From the NCBI GenBank assembly GCA_910585155.1, contig CAJUEC010000006.1, positions 1 to 64,000 on the forward strand: a stretch of 64,000 bases of DNA, given 5' to 3'. The stretch comes from an uncultured Oscillospiraceae bacterium (GTDB taxonomy: Bacteria; Bacillota; Clostridia; Oscillospirales; Oscillospiraceae). Of this stretch, positions 40,795-49,067 are shown piece after piece (positions within the stretch are counted from its first letter, which is position 1; every line of letters begins with the position of its first letter). The notes below the pieces were generated by a model. It was not told where the DNA came from and did no database searches. It was given only the letters and a program-made list of their open reading frames with translations. Made by a program: the position numbers and the translations under genes.

Positions 40795-42504
40795 TTAATG
40801 TAACAGGAACTCGGTGACGGGGGTGCCGCCGCTGACCATGGGGTGGACCATGGCGTCCATGTCGATGGCGCAGTCGATGACACAGCCCCGGCCCGCCTCC
40901 AGCGCCTGCCGGAAGGCCTCCTCAAACTCCGCCTGGCTTTTGGCCCGGAAGCCCTTGAGGCCGTAGGCCTCCGCCAGCTTCACGAAGTCGGGGCCCCGGT
41001 CCAGGGTGGTTTGAGAGAACCGCTTTCCGTAAATCAGATTCTGCCACTGGCGGACCATGCCCAGGGTGCGGTTGTCGAAGATGACGGTGATAATGGGGAG
41101 GTTGTAGTGCTCCACGGTGGCCAGCTCGTGGCAGTTCATGCGGAAGCAACCGTCCCCGGTGCAGTGGACCACCACCTTGTCCGGGTTGCCCACCTTGGCC
41201 CCCATGGCGGCCCCCAGGCCGAAGCCCATGGTGCCGAAGCCGCCGCTGGTGAGCAGCTGGCCGGGCCGGGAGAAGTGGTAGTACTGGCAGGACCACATCT
41301 GATGCTGGCCCACGTCGGTGGCGATGATGGCGTCGCCGCCGGTCAGCTCGGAGATGGTCTCCAGAATCTCGTGGGCATGGAGGATGTTGTCCTTCTTCAG
41401 CGGAAGCTCCTTCCGGGCGAACACCTGGGATTTCCAGGCGGAGAAGTCGTGCTGCGGCAGGGTCTCGTTGAGCAGCTCCAGCACCCGCCGGGCGTCCCCG
41501 ATGATGTGGTGGCAGGTCTGGACATTTTTGTCGATTTCCGCCCGGTCGATGTCGATATGGACAATCTTGGCATTCTGGGCGAAGGAGGGAGGATCGGTGG
41601 CCACCCGGTCGGAGAAGCGGCAGCCGATGGCGATGAGCAGGTCGCACTCCGCGGTGGCCATATTGGAGGCGTGGGAGCCGTGCATGCCAACCATGCCGGT
41701 GAAGAGGGGGTGATTGCCGGGGCAGGCCCCGCCGCCCATGATGGTGGAGCCCACCGGGGCGTCCAGGGTCTCAATGAACCTGCGGAACTCCGGCACCGCG
41801 CCCTTGGAGCGGATCACGCCGCCCCCCACCAGCACCATGGGCCGCTGGGACTGGGCGATGAGCTCCAGCAGCCTGTCAATGTCCCCCTGGTCCGGCTCGG
41901 GAACCTTCATCTCCCGGTTGGACCGGCGCAGCAGGGTTGCCAGCCGCCCGTGGTTCGGATGCTCCGCCACCGGGAGATAGGCGTACTCGCCTTCGGCGGC
42001 GGTGACATTCTTGGCGATATCGATGAGCACAGGTCCGGGACGGCCGGCCCGGGCAATGGCGAACGCCTCCCGGATCACATCCGCCAGCTCGTTCACGTCC
42101 TTCACCAGGAAATTGCACTTGGTGATGGGCATGGTGATGCCGGTGATGTCCACCTCCTGAAAGGTGTCCTTGCCCATCAGGTGGTCCGCCACGTTCACCG
42201 TGAGGAACACCGTGGGGGAGGAGTCATAGTAGGCGGTGGCAATGCCGGTGACCAGGTTGGTGGCCCCGGGGCCGGAGGTGGCGAAGCACACCCCCACCTT
42301 GCCGGTGGACCGGGCATAGCCGTCGGCGGCGTGGGACGCGCCCTGCTCGTGGGAGGTGAGGTAGTGGTGAATTTTTTCACCGTAGCCGTGGAGCTCGAAC
42401 TCGTCGTAGATGTTCAGAATGGTGCCGCCGGGATAGCCGAACACCGTGTCCACGCCCTGCTCCAGCAGGCACTCCATCACAATCTGGGACCCTCTCATCA
42501 ACAT
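40795..42504 (-). CDS. ilvB: Acetolactate synthase large subunit
   Basis: A 569-residue thiamine-diphosphate enzyme that joins pyruvate with pyruvate or 2-oxobutyrate. The active-site glutamate region (LTSHEQGASHAADGYAR), FAD/TPP domains and the cofactor motif GDGCFRMNCHELATVEHYNLP with a following N are visible. ATG 42504 follows AAGGAGG by 8 bases. It opens the ilv row and is controlled by the T-box leader upstream. Confidence 0.97.
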   Translation of the reverse strand: MLMRGSQIVMECLLEQGVDTVFGYPGGTILNIYDEFELHGYGEKIHHYLTSHEQGASHAADGYARSTGKVGVCFATSGPGATNLVTGIATAYYDSSPTVFLTVNVADHLMGKDTFQEVDITGITMPITKCNFLVKDVNELADVIREAFAIARAGRPGPVLIDIAKNVTAAEGEYAYLPVAEHPNHGRLATLLRRSNREMKVPEPDQGDIDRLLELIAQSQRPMVLVGGGVIRSKGAVPEFRRFIETLDAPVGSTIMGGGACPGNHPLFTGMVGMHGSHASNMATAECDLLIAIGCRFSDRVATDPPSFAQNAKIVHIDIDRAEIDKNVQTCHHIIGDARRVLELLNETLPQHDFSAWKSQVFARKELPLKKDNILHAHEILETISELTGGDAIIATDVGQHQMWSCQYYHFSRPGQLLTSGGFGTMGFGLGAAMGAKVGNPDKVVVHCTGDGCFRMNCHELATVEHYNLPIITVIFDNRTLGMVRQWQNLIYGKRFSQTTLDRGPDFVKLAEAYGLKGFRAKSQAEFEEAFRQALEAGRGCVIDCAIDMDAMVHPMVSGGTPVTEFLLH

Positions 42505-42528
42505 ATGGGAAACCTCCTTATGGGAAAT

Positions 42529-42780
42529 GAAAAAGAGCGCAGCCCGTCCGAAAATAGGACGAAGCCACGCTCCGCGGTACCACCTAAATTTCCCCCTGAG
42601 GGGGACGCTCAAGGCCCGATAACGGCGGGCTTCCGTTCCGGCCTACTTGGACGCGGGTTCAGCCGGACTGCTCACAGGGGACGTTCATCCGTCCCGCTCA
42701 CGAAGGCTCACACCAGCCGCCTTCTCTCTGGGCTTGCGCGGGGGGACTACTCGCCTGATCATCGCATATTTTTGCGTATT
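42529..42780 (-). promoter_or_regulatory. T-box leader controlling ilvB-ilvN-ilvC-ilvD
   Basis: The minus-strand leader holds the T-box core AGGTGGTACCGCGG (42572-42585), which pairs with the free CCA end of uncharged tRNA. Just after it, 42534-42573 forms the terminator stem with a TTTTT tail. An AGAGAGAAGGCGG...GTGTGAGCC stem I is seen further upstream. The specifier is not certain; a GTC (valine) in ATGAACGTCCC is one candidate. Uncharged tRNA for a branched-chain amino acid would turn the genes on. Confidence 0.88.
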
Positions 42781-42786
42781 ACAAAC

Positions 42787-42815
42787 ATAATAATGCGTTG
42801 ACGCCGATTTGTCAA
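42787..42815 (-). promoter_or_regulatory. Promoter of the ilv genes
   Basis: Minus-strand TTGACA (42810-42815) and TATTAT (42787-42792) are 17 bases apart. Transcription would start near 42780, in front of the T-box stem I. Confidence 0.85.
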
Positions 42816-42896
42816 TGTAAAAATGTCCCGGACCGGGAAATTGCGCGGCTCAACCAAAGTTGAAGCGGCTTTCATCCGTTTTTTGGCGAAATGATC

Positions 42897-42932
42897 AAGA
42901 GGCGGGAAGAGCGTACGCTCTTCCCGCCTCTT
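42897..42932 (-). terminator. Palindromic terminator after DUF1540 gene
   Basis: A 36-base perfect palindrome that ends DUF1540 transcription; the stem ends in AAGAGG/CCTCTT without a long U run. Confidence 0.65.
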
Positions 42933-42963
42933 GGGTTCCCCTATGCGCCTGTCCTCACGCTTT

Positions 42964-43149
42964 TCAGTGGCAGCCGCAGCTGGTGCCGTGGTCGCCCAGC
43001 TTGAAGGACGCGCACTCGGTCTCGCCGCACTTGCACACGCTGTTCTGGCAGTGGCCCACCTGGATCTCGTTGAGGGTGCAGCGCTGGTCCTTGTGGTAGG
43101 TGCAGCTGTTCACAGTGCACTTGATGCTGGGATTGGTCTGGTTCATCAT
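42964..43149 (-). CDS. DUF1540 small cysteine-rich protein
   Basis: A 61-residue protein with eight cysteines arranged as in DUF1540: IKCTVNSCTYHKDQRCTLNEIQVG, then CKCGETECASF. Probably binds metal; function unknown. The gene is typical of sporulating and related Clostridia. AAGGAGG lies 8 bases before the first of two consecutive ATG codons. Confidence 0.92.
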   Translation of the reverse strand: MMNQTNPSIKCTVNSCTYHKDQRCTLNEIQVGHCQNSVCKCGETECASFKLGDHGTSCGCH

Positions 43150-43219
43150 GGTTGTTACCTCCTTGTATCCTACAAATTATATCGAATACAAGGGAGAGTA
43201 TGTCCCGGGAGCGGGAGAA

Positions 43220-44101
43220 CTATTCAGGTTTTTCCGGCGCCTGGCCGTCCTGAGGGGGGGCGTCCTTGGGCTGAGCGGCCTGGGCGGCGGGTTTGCGCTG
43301 AAAGCGGGGGATGAACCGGCGGGCGAAGCCGCCCTTGCCCCGGCCCTTCACATAGAAGTAGCCGATGGTGGAGAACACCACCGCGCCGATGAAATTGACG
43401 AACAGGTCCTTCATGGTGTCGATGATGCCCACATCCAGGTAGCCCCCCAGTCCAAGCGGCATCTGGGTGCCGTCCTCCAGCACCAGGATCACGTCCTGGA
43501 TGCCCTTGACGATCACGGCGGCGGTGCCGTGGTTGGGGTCCAGGTTGACGGTGGAGATGGTGTTGATTACGGTGTCCTTCTGCATGTCAAAGAGCAGGAA
43601 CTGGTCCATGGAGAACTCAAAAAACTCCCACAGCACGCCGATGGTCATGGAGAAGCAGAAGGCGGTGACCGCCATGAAGAAGGGGGACAGGTGAAGGGAC
43701 ACTTTTTCCTCCCGGTTGAGGATATCCACCAGGGCGAAGCCGATGGCGGCGCACAGAAAGCCGTTCATGGTGTGGAGCATGGTGTCCCAGTAGTGAAACT
43801 GGGTGTAGTAGGACTGGATTTCTCCCAGAATTTCGGCGGCGTAGATGAACAGGAGGATGATGACCTCCAGGGTGTCGGGCAGGTCGATGTGCAGCCGCCG
43901 CTCGAACATGGAGGGTAGCATGAACAGCACCAGGGTGAGCACGCACAGCAGCACGTTTTCAAAGTTTCCGTTGAAGAACTGGGCCACCAGCATCAGCACC
44001 ACCGACAGCCGCAGCACAAAGTAGACGGTGTACACCAGTTTTTTATTTTCTATGTGGCGCCATTCATGGCCCTTGGGCTGCTTTTTTTCTCGCTTTGGCA
44101 T
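43220..44101 (-). CDS. Uncharacterised multi-span membrane protein
   Basis: A 293-residue protein with about seven hydrophobic segments, a central HYWDTMLHTMNGFLCAAIGFALVDIL that resembles the DUF2238/YjdF type, and a proline/alanine-rich cytoplasmic tail (KPAAQAAQPKDAPPQDGQAP). A conserved-looking WEFFEFSMDQ motif lies in the middle. ATG 44101 has AAAGGAG just upstream. No function can be given. Confidence 0.65.
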   Translation of the reverse strand: MPKREKKQPKGHEWRHIENKKLVYTVYFVLRLSVVLMLVAQFFNGNFENVLLCVLTLVLFMLPSMFERRLHIDLPDTLEVIILLFIYAAEILGEIQSYYTQFHYWDTMLHTMNGFLCAAIGFALVDILNREEKVSLHLSPFFMAVTAFCFSMTIGVLWEFFEFSMDQFLLFDMQKDTVINTISTVNLDPNHGTAAVIVKGIQDVILVLEDGTQMPLGLGGYLDVGIIDTMKDLFVNFIGAVVFSTIGYFYVKGRGKGGFARRFIPRFQRKPAAQAAQPKDAPPQDGQAPEKPE

Positions 44102-44197
44102 GGTGCGCTCCTTTCTTGTACGGCCGGCCGGCTTTGTCAAAAAGCGGTGTCAGCCTGCGCCCCTCTGGCGCATAGTATGTTCCTGGAGGTGATTTTT

Positions 44198-44410
44198 ATG
44201 GATCTGCGAAACGATCAAATTACACTGGGTGAGCTTTGGGACAATCCGAAGAGCCGGGCGGTGTTCCAAAAGCGCATTCCCATGCTGGCCAAGCACCCGG
44301 TGCAGGGGGCGGCCCGAACGGTGACGCTGGAGCAGCTGCGGGATTTTATGTCCGGCTGGGTGCCGGGGATGATGGTCAACGGGGTGATTCAGGACCTGAA
44401 GAGGCTGTGA
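44198..44410 (+). CDS. Small helical protein, function unknown
   Basis: A 70-residue product beginning MDLRNDQITLGELWDNPKSRAVFQKRIPMLAKHP. The pattern L-G-E-L-x-x-N-P...A-V-x-x-x-x-P resembles a small helical domain found at the C-terminus of some clostridial enzymes, here as a stand-alone gene. CTGGAGGTGA lies 6 bases upstream of the ATG, which strongly supports the start. It is the only plus-strand gene in this stretch. Confidence 0.65.
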   Translation: MDLRNDQITLGELWDNPKSRAVFQKRIPMLAKHPVQGAARTVTLEQLRDFMSGWVPGMMVNGVIQDLKRL

Positions 44411-44440
44411 ACCCCCAACATACATAGAGATAAGCATACC

Positions 44441-44475
44441 AAAAAACGGGCCCGCTGTCAATCGACAGCGGGCCC
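44441..44475 (-). terminator. Terminator of sdaAB-sdaAA
   Basis: Twelve-bp perfect stem (44448-44459 with 44464-44475), followed on the minus strand by six T. It may also serve the convergent small gene. Confidence 0.9.
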
Positions 44476-44502
44476 AAGCCGTATAGAGGGGAGCGGTGGG
44501 CT

Positions 44503-45345
44503 CTATTGTCCCGCAATTTTTCGCCCGGTGGGGGTGGCGGCCAGACCGCCCTCGCCGGTCTCCCGCAGGGAGGTGGGCATGGCGCGGCCCACGGCCCCCA
44601 TGGCGTCGATCACCTCGTCGCAGGGGATGCCGCCCTCCAGCCCAGCCAGAGCCATGTCGGCGCAGGACAGGGCGTTCACCGCCCCCATCACGTTGCGCTT
44701 CACGCAGGGGACCTCCACCAGCCCGGCCACCGGGTCGCACACCAGCCCCAGCACGTTTTGCAGGGCCATGGCGCAGGCGGCGGCCATCTGCTGGCCGGAG
44801 CCCCCCCGGGCGTGGACCAGGGCGGCGGCGGCCATGCCCGAGGCGGAGCCCACCTCCGCCTGGCAGCCCCCCTCCGCGCCGGAGATGGAGGCCCGGGAGG
44901 CGATGACCTGGCCGAAGCCGGCGGAGACGTACAGGCACCGCACCATCTCCTCGTCGCTGAGCCGGTCCTTGCGCTGGAGGGGGATGAGCACCGCAGGCAG
45001 CACGCCGCAGGCCCCGGCGGTGGGGGCGGCCACGATGCGGCCCATGCAGGCGTTGTGCTCCCCCAGCTTCAGGGCCACGCCGATGACCTCCTGGATGAAG
45101 GGGCCGCAGATGGAGTTGGCCAAGGTGGCCATTTGGGCGCCCTGGCCGCCGGACAGGCCGCAGGGGGAGCGGCGGGTGGGGTCGTAGTCCAGCACGGACT
45201 GCTTCATCACCTGCCACAGCTGGGTCATTTTGGACAGGCTGTCCTCAGCGGACACCGCCCGGTCCTGGCAGTCGTCCTCCAGCACGGCCTGCCACAGAGC
45301 TTTGTCCGAGCTGGCGGACAGCAGCGATTTTACGGAGCCAAACAT
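44503..45345 (-). CDS. sdaAA: L-serine dehydratase, Fe-S dependent, alpha subunit
   Basis: A 280-residue catalytic subunit that converts serine to pyruvate and ammonia. CGLSGGQGAQMATLANSICGPF, AAPTAGACGVLPAVL and ISGAEGGCQAEVGSASGMAAAAL carry family glycines and the Fe-S cysteines. GGAGGAGGG lies upstream. Starts 2 bases after the beta subunit's stop, so the two are coupled. Delivers pyruvate and fits amino acid fermentation. Confidence 0.96.
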   Translation of the reverse strand: MFGSVKSLLSASSDKALWQAVLEDDCQDRAVSAEDSLSKMTQLWQVMKQSVLDYDPTRRSPCGLSGGQGAQMATLANSICGPFIQEVIGVALKLGEHNACMGRIVAAPTAGACGVLPAVLIPLQRKDRLSDEEMVRCLYVSAGFGQVIASRASISGAEGGCQAEVGSASGMAAAALVHARGGSGQQMAAACAMALQNVLGLVCDPVAGLVEVPCVKRNVMGAVNALSCADMALAGLEGGIPCDEVIDAMGAVGRAMPTSLRETGEGGLAATPTGRKIAGQ

Positions 45346-45347
45346 GC

Positions 45348-46013
45348 TCAGCCCTCCTCCAAATTCAGATAGATGCAGCGCACCACGCCGCCCAGCAGGT
45401 CAATGTCCTCCAAAATTCCCTCGCTCACGGGCTCGTCGCACTCGATGACGGTGACCGACAGGCCGCCCCGGCGGTCCCGATAGAGCTGCATGGTGGCGAT
45501 GTTGGCCCCCCGGCGGGCTAGGCAGGAGCTCACCTCGGACACCACGCCCGGCTCGTCCTTGCCGCGGATGATGAGGGTGGGTAGGTCGCCGGAGAAGGCG
45601 GCCTCCAGGCCGTCAATGGAGTTGACCCGGATGCGCCCGCCCCCCAGGGAGGAGGCGGACACCGTCACCGTGCGGCCCCGGGAGCCCACCAGCGTCATGA
45701 CGGCGGTGTTGGGGTGGGCGTCCCGCAGGACCACGGAGCGGACGGTAATCTCCAGTCCGGCGGCCTTGGCCAGCTGAAAGCTGCGGGGGATGTTGGGGTC
45801 GTCGGGGGCCATGCCCAGCAGGCCGGCTACGATGGCCTTGTCGGTGCCGTGGCCGGCGCCGGTGGCGGCAAAGGAGCCGTGGAGGGCGATATCCGCCCGG
45901 GCGGGCTGGAAGCCCAGCAGCTTCCGGGCGATAAAGCCCATCCGTGCGGCCCCGGCGGTGTGGGACGAGGACGGCCCCACCATGACGGGACCCATGATAT
46001 CGAAGATGTTCAA
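45348..46013 (-). CDS. sdaAB: L-serine dehydratase, beta subunit
   Basis: A 221-residue regulatory subunit. NIFDIMGPVMVGPSSSHTAGA is diagnostic, and a C-terminal ACT domain (about 145-220, TLIIRGKDEPGVVSEVSSCLARRG) would bind serine. TTG 46013 is preferred: AAAGGTGG lies 7 bases upstream and it begins at the family's usual point; GTG codons at 46025 and 46022 have poorly spaced sites. The first 41 bases of the gene and its leader are copied at 46192-46278. Confidence 0.93.
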   Translation of the reverse strand: MNIFDIMGPVMVGPSSSHTAGAARMGFIARKLLGFQPARADIALHGSFAATGAGHGTDKAIVAGLLGMAPDDPNIPRSFQLAKAAGLEITVRSVVLRDAHPNTAVMTLVGSRGRTVTVSASSLGGGRIRVNSIDGLEAAFSGDLPTLIIRGKDEPGVVSEVSSCLARRGANIATMQLYRDRRGGLSVTVIECDEPVSEGILEDIDLLGGVVRCIYLNLEEG

Positions 46014-46059
46014 AGGGAGCACCACCTTTCCAATATGGCGGACGGCACTGGGCCGTCCT
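45973..46059 (-). repeat. 87-bp direct repeat, functional copy (sdaAB start and leader)
   Basis: This segment covers the sdaAB ribosome site, start and first codons and is identical over 87 bases to 46192-46278. The copies are 219 bases apart. Confidence 0.9.
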
Positions 46060-46191
46060 CAAGCGCGAAGCGCCGCCGCGCAAGCGGCGTCCAAACCCTT
46101 TGCGGCGCAAAGGGTTTGCCGCAGGGCGGATTCACTCCGCCTGAGGATGTGAAATCAAGCGGGGTCCCCGGCGGCAGGGCCGCAGGGGAGG
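46060..46191. repeat. Palindrome-rich spacer between the 87-bp repeats
   Basis: Contains AAACCCTTTGC with GCAAAGGGTTT (about 46093-46117), GCCGC with GCGGC, and GGCGGATTCACTCCGCC. GC-rich with no gene. It has the look of the intergenic elements near rplA and glf, but no exact match was found. Confidence 0.55.
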
Positions 46192-46278
46192 GGCCCCACC
46201 ATGACGGGACCCATGATATCGAAGATGTTCAAAGGGAGCACCACCTTTCCAATATGGCGGACGGCACTGGGCCGTCCT
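46192..46278 (-). pseudogene. Duplicated 5' end of sdaAB (non-functional fragment)
   Basis: An exact second copy of the sdaAB leader and first codons (through GPVMVG), after which similarity stops at 46191. On the transcript it lies upstream of the real gene and carries its own ribosome site, so a short peptide could be made from it. Confidence 0.85.
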
Positions 46279-46280
46279 GG

Positions 46281-46523
46281 CTATTCATGGTTGAGATCCG
46301 AATGATGATCCGCGTAGTCGATGATTACCTTTTGGCAGTCCTTGCAGGCAAACGCGGACACGGCCGACCCCTTGGAGAAGGAAAATCTGGACAAAAGCAG
46401 GGAGCCCTCGTGAAATTCAGCGCGGGCAAAGGTCCGTCTTTTGCCGCCCTTGATCCATGAAAGCTCCTGAGGACTGTGGATCAGGCCCAGCTCCATCTCC
46501 CGGCCGCAATAGGGACAGTCCAT
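46281..46523 (-). CDS. Zinc-ribbon protein, DUF6487-like
   Basis: An 80-residue protein with CPYCGREMELG at the start and FACKDCQKVIIDY near the end, giving four cysteines for one zinc site around a beta-rich middle. Function unknown. ATG 46523 has AAGGAGG 8 bases upstream. Its stop lies 2 bases from the duplicated sdaAB fragment, on the same strand, so it may be transcribed into the serine dehydratase genes. Confidence 0.8.
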   Translation of the reverse strand: MDCPYCGREMELGLIHSPQELSWIKGGKRRTFARAEFHEGSLLLSRFSFSKGSAVSAFACKDCQKVIIDYADHHSDLNHE

Positions 46524-46678
46524 CAAGCGTACCTCCTTTTACAATGAAATTGGCACAGTGATTGTAAAATCGTTTGAAGGCTGTGGTGATGATCTAAGTG
46601 CCGCTCGCGGTTTCTCAGGCGCGTGGGCGGTATCGGGTCTATTATAATCCCCCCGCCGGTGGGTTTCAAGAAGTTTTG

Positions 46679-46718
46679 ACAAAAAAAGGCCGGACCAGGG
46701 GACAGCCCTGGGCCCGGC
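46679..46718 (-). terminator. Terminator of pyk-acetyltransferase
   Basis: Stem GGCCGG-A-CCAGGG with CCCTGG-GC-CCGGCC (46688-46718), followed on the minus strand by seven or more T. Confidence 0.85.
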
Positions 46719-46730
46719 CTGAGAGACGGG

Positions 46731-47312
46731 TCATGGATGCGCCGGGGGAAGCCGCAGCCAGTCCTCCCGTTCCAGCAGGTAGAACAGCCCCTCGTGGGGG
46801 ACTCCGTCGCTGAGGGTGACGGAGCCTGTCCGAAGATACCGAAAGCCGGATTTTTCAATCACCCGTCTGGACCGGGGATTTTCCACAAAGTGGCCGCACA
46901 GCAAAAGACGGCAGCCCGCCTCCTCAAAGCAGAACGCGATGGCCCGGCCAACCGCCTCGGTCATGAGCCCCCGGCCCCACTGGGCTTTGCCCAGCACATA
47001 GCCCAGCTCCCGGCCCGCCATGTCGTCATAGGCGGGCGGGAGGGGGATGCTCAGCGGTTCGATGCCCAGAGAGCCCACCACCTTGCCGGTCTCCTTCAGC
47101 TCCAGGGCAAATGTGTCCCTGCTCTCGATGAACCGGGACAGAATGGCGCGGGATTCCTCGATGGAGGTGTGGGGCTTCCAGCCCGCCATCTGGCCTACGC
47201 CGTCCACCTGGGCGTACTCGTACAGGTCCTCCAGATCACCGGGCTGCCAGGTGCGCAGGACGAGGCGGTCCGTCTCCAGGCAAACGCCGGTCAGATCGAT
47301 GGGGGCGTTCAT
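46731..47312 (-). CDS. GNAT acetyltransferase (RimJ/RimL-like)
   Basis: A 193-residue GNAT protein: TDRLVLRTWQPGDLEDLYEYA at the start, acetyl-CoA loop GYVLGKAQWGRGLMTEAVGRAI in the middle, and NPRSRRVIEKSGFRYL after it. It transfers acetyl from acetyl-CoA to an amine; the target (ribosomal protein, other protein or small molecule) is unknown. Its ATG directly follows the pyk TAA (TAAATG), so it is translated by reinitiation from pyk. Confidence 0.9.
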   Translation of the reverse strand: MNAPIDLTGVCLETDRLVLRTWQPGDLEDLYEYAQVDGVGQMAGWKPHTSIEESRAILSRFIESRDTFALELKETGKVVGSLGIEPLSIPLPPAYDDMAGRELGYVLGKAQWGRGLMTEAVGRAIAFCFEEAGCRLLLCGHFVENPRSRRVIEKSGFRYLRTGSVTLSDGVPHEGLFYLLEREDWLRLPPAHP

Positions 47313-48731
47313 TTATTTCACCACCTGGGCCTTGATGAGGTTGGTGGTGCCGCTGCTGCTCAGGGGCACGCCGGCGGTGATGACCACCGTGTCCCCGGAC
47401 TGGACCAGCCCCTCCTTTTTGGCGGTATCCACGCACAGAGAGAACAGCCGGTCGGTGGAGTCCACGTTGCCGGACAGGAAGGGGACCACGCCCCAGGAGA
47501 TGGCCAGCTGGCGGCGCACCCGCTCCTCGGTGGTGAGGGCGGCCACGGCGCAGCCCGGGCGGAACCGGGAGATCATCCGGGCGGTGTAGCCCGACTGGGT
47601 GGCGGTCAAAATGGCGGTGGCCCCCAGGTCCATGGCGGTGAGGCAGCTGGTGTGGCTGATGGCGTCGGAGATGCTGCTGGTGTGGTCGAACACCGTGTTG
47701 CGGAACCGCTTCCAGTAGTCGATGCCCTCCTCGGCGGCCTCCACGATGCTCACCATGGTCTGGAGGGCCTCCACCGGGTGCTTGCCCGAGGCGGTCTCGC
47801 CGGACAGCATCACGCAGCTGGTGCCGTCAAACACGGCGTTGGCCACGTCGGACACCTCCGCCCGGGTGGGGCGGGGGTTGCGGATCATGGAGTCCAGCAT
47901 CTGGGTGGCGGTGATCACCACCTTGCCCTTGTGGATGGCGGACTTGATCATCTTTTTCTGGAACACCGGCACCTCATAGGCGGGGATCTCCACGCCCAGG
48001 TCGCCCCGGGCCACCATGATGCCGTTGGCGGCGTTGGCGATGGCGTCCAGGTTGTCCACGCCCTCCCGGTTCTCGATTTTGGCGATGATGCCCACGTCCT
48101 GGCCGCCGAATTGGTCCAGCACGGAGCGGATCTCCATCACGTCGGAGGCGCGGCGGACAAAGGAGGCGGCCACGAAATCGAAGTCATTTTCCACGGCGAA
48201 GCGCAGGTCCTCCCGGTCCTTGTCGGTGAGGGCGGGCAGGGCGATGGACACGCCGGGGATGTTGATGCTCTTGTGGTTGGACAGGGGCCCGCCGGTGACC
48301 ACCCGGCAGTGGATGTCCTGGCCGTCGACCTCCTCCACCTCCAGATCCACCAGGCCGTCGTCGATGAGGACGTGGCAGCCGGGCTGGAGCTCCTGGTGAA
48401 GGTTGGCGTAGGTGACGGACACCTGATGGGCGTCGCCGTCCACATCCCGGGTGGTGAGGGTGAAGGGCTCGCCGTCCTGGAGCTCAATGCGGTCGCAGGC
48501 AAAGGCGCGGATGCGGATTTCAGGGCCCTTGGTGTCCAGGATGGTGGCCACGGGCCGGCCCAGGCTGTCCCGCACCCGCTTGAAGCGGGTGAGCAGGGCG
48601 CCGTGGGTCTCGTGGGTGCCGTGGGAGAAATTGAATCGGGCGGCGTCCATGCCGGCCGAGATAAGCTGCTCCATGACCTCCTCGCTGTCAGAGGCGGGGC
48701 CCAGGGTGCAGACGATTTTTGTTTTCCTCAT
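47313..48731 (-). CDS. pyk: Pyruvate kinase
   Basis: A 472-residue glycolytic enzyme that makes pyruvate and ATP. KIVCTLGPASDSEE, ILDTKGPEIRIRAF, SAIHKGKVVITATQMLDSMI and DVANAVFDGTSCVMLSGETA (magnesium and substrate residues) are present. It lacks the extra C-terminal phosphotransferase-like domain found in Bacillus. ATG 48731 follows GGAGG by 8 bases. The leader is about 200 bases and contains a MITE-like element. Confidence 0.96.
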   Translation of the reverse strand: MRKTKIVCTLGPASDSEEVMEQLISAGMDAARFNFSHGTHETHGALLTRFKRVRDSLGRPVATILDTKGPEIRIRAFACDRIELQDGEPFTLTTRDVDGDAHQVSVTYANLHQELQPGCHVLIDDGLVDLEVEEVDGQDIHCRVVTGGPLSNHKSINIPGVSIALPALTDKDREDLRFAVENDFDFVAASFVRRASDVMEIRSVLDQFGGQDVGIIAKIENREGVDNLDAIANAANGIMVARGDLGVEIPAYEVPVFQKKMIKSAIHKGKVVITATQMLDSMIRNPRPTRAEVSDVANAVFDGTSCVMLSGETASGKHPVEALQTMVSIVEAAEEGIDYWKRFRNTVFDHTSSISDAISHTSCLTAMDLGATAILTATQSGYTARMISRFRPGCAVAALTTEERVRRQLAISWGVVPFLSGNVDSTDRLFSLCVDTAKKEGLVQSGDTVVITAGVPLSSSGTTNLIKAQVVK

Positions 48732-48768
48732 AATGTGTTCCTCCATTTACGAAAACGCGGGTGGTTTA

Positions 48769-48918
48769 GGGCTTGTTTGAACATTGCCAACGGGCTCAGA
48801 CGATTGGGCTTTTCCGCCTTGCGTTGTTGAAATACACAGAGTAGTTCCGCGTCAAAGCGTCTCCTCCGGCGAAAAATCCCCCGCCGCTGCGCAGGCTGCC
48901 GGTTTTCAAACAGAGCCC
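48769..48918. repeat. MITE-like 150-bp element in the pyk leader
   Basis: The ends GGGCTTGTTTGAA (48769-48781) and TTCAAACAGAGCCC (48905-48918) are inverted repeats with one extra base. The interior has GC-rich palindromes. It lies between the pyk promoter and the gene, so it is transcribed. A related small hairpin (GCCTGTTTTCGAACAGGC) lies upstream of glf near 53378-53396. The rest of the 48732-49067 gap holds the promoter and a terminator. Confidence 0.6.
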
Positions 48919-48938
48919 GGTCCTTACAGTACCCCCAC

Positions 48939-48966
48939 ATCATACACAAATGGATGGAAATGTCAA
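48939..48966 (-). promoter_or_regulatory. Promoter of pyk
   Basis: Minus-strand TTGACA (48961-48966) and TATGAT (48939-48944) are 16 bases apart. Confidence 0.7.
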
Positions 48967-49030
48967 GCCTTTGAGGGAAAAGTTCCACAATATGCCCATT
49001 TTTCAGTGGAAGAAGGGGGGAGCGTTCAGT

Positions 49031-49063
49031 AAAAATGAGGCGGAGCGTACAACGCTCCGCCTC
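49031..49063 (-). terminator. Terminator of the CNNM-type gene
   Basis: Twelve-bp stem (49037-49048 with 49052-49063), loop ACA, and a run of A at 49031-49035 that gives U on the minus strand. Confidence 0.85.
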
Positions 49064-49067
49064 GGGC

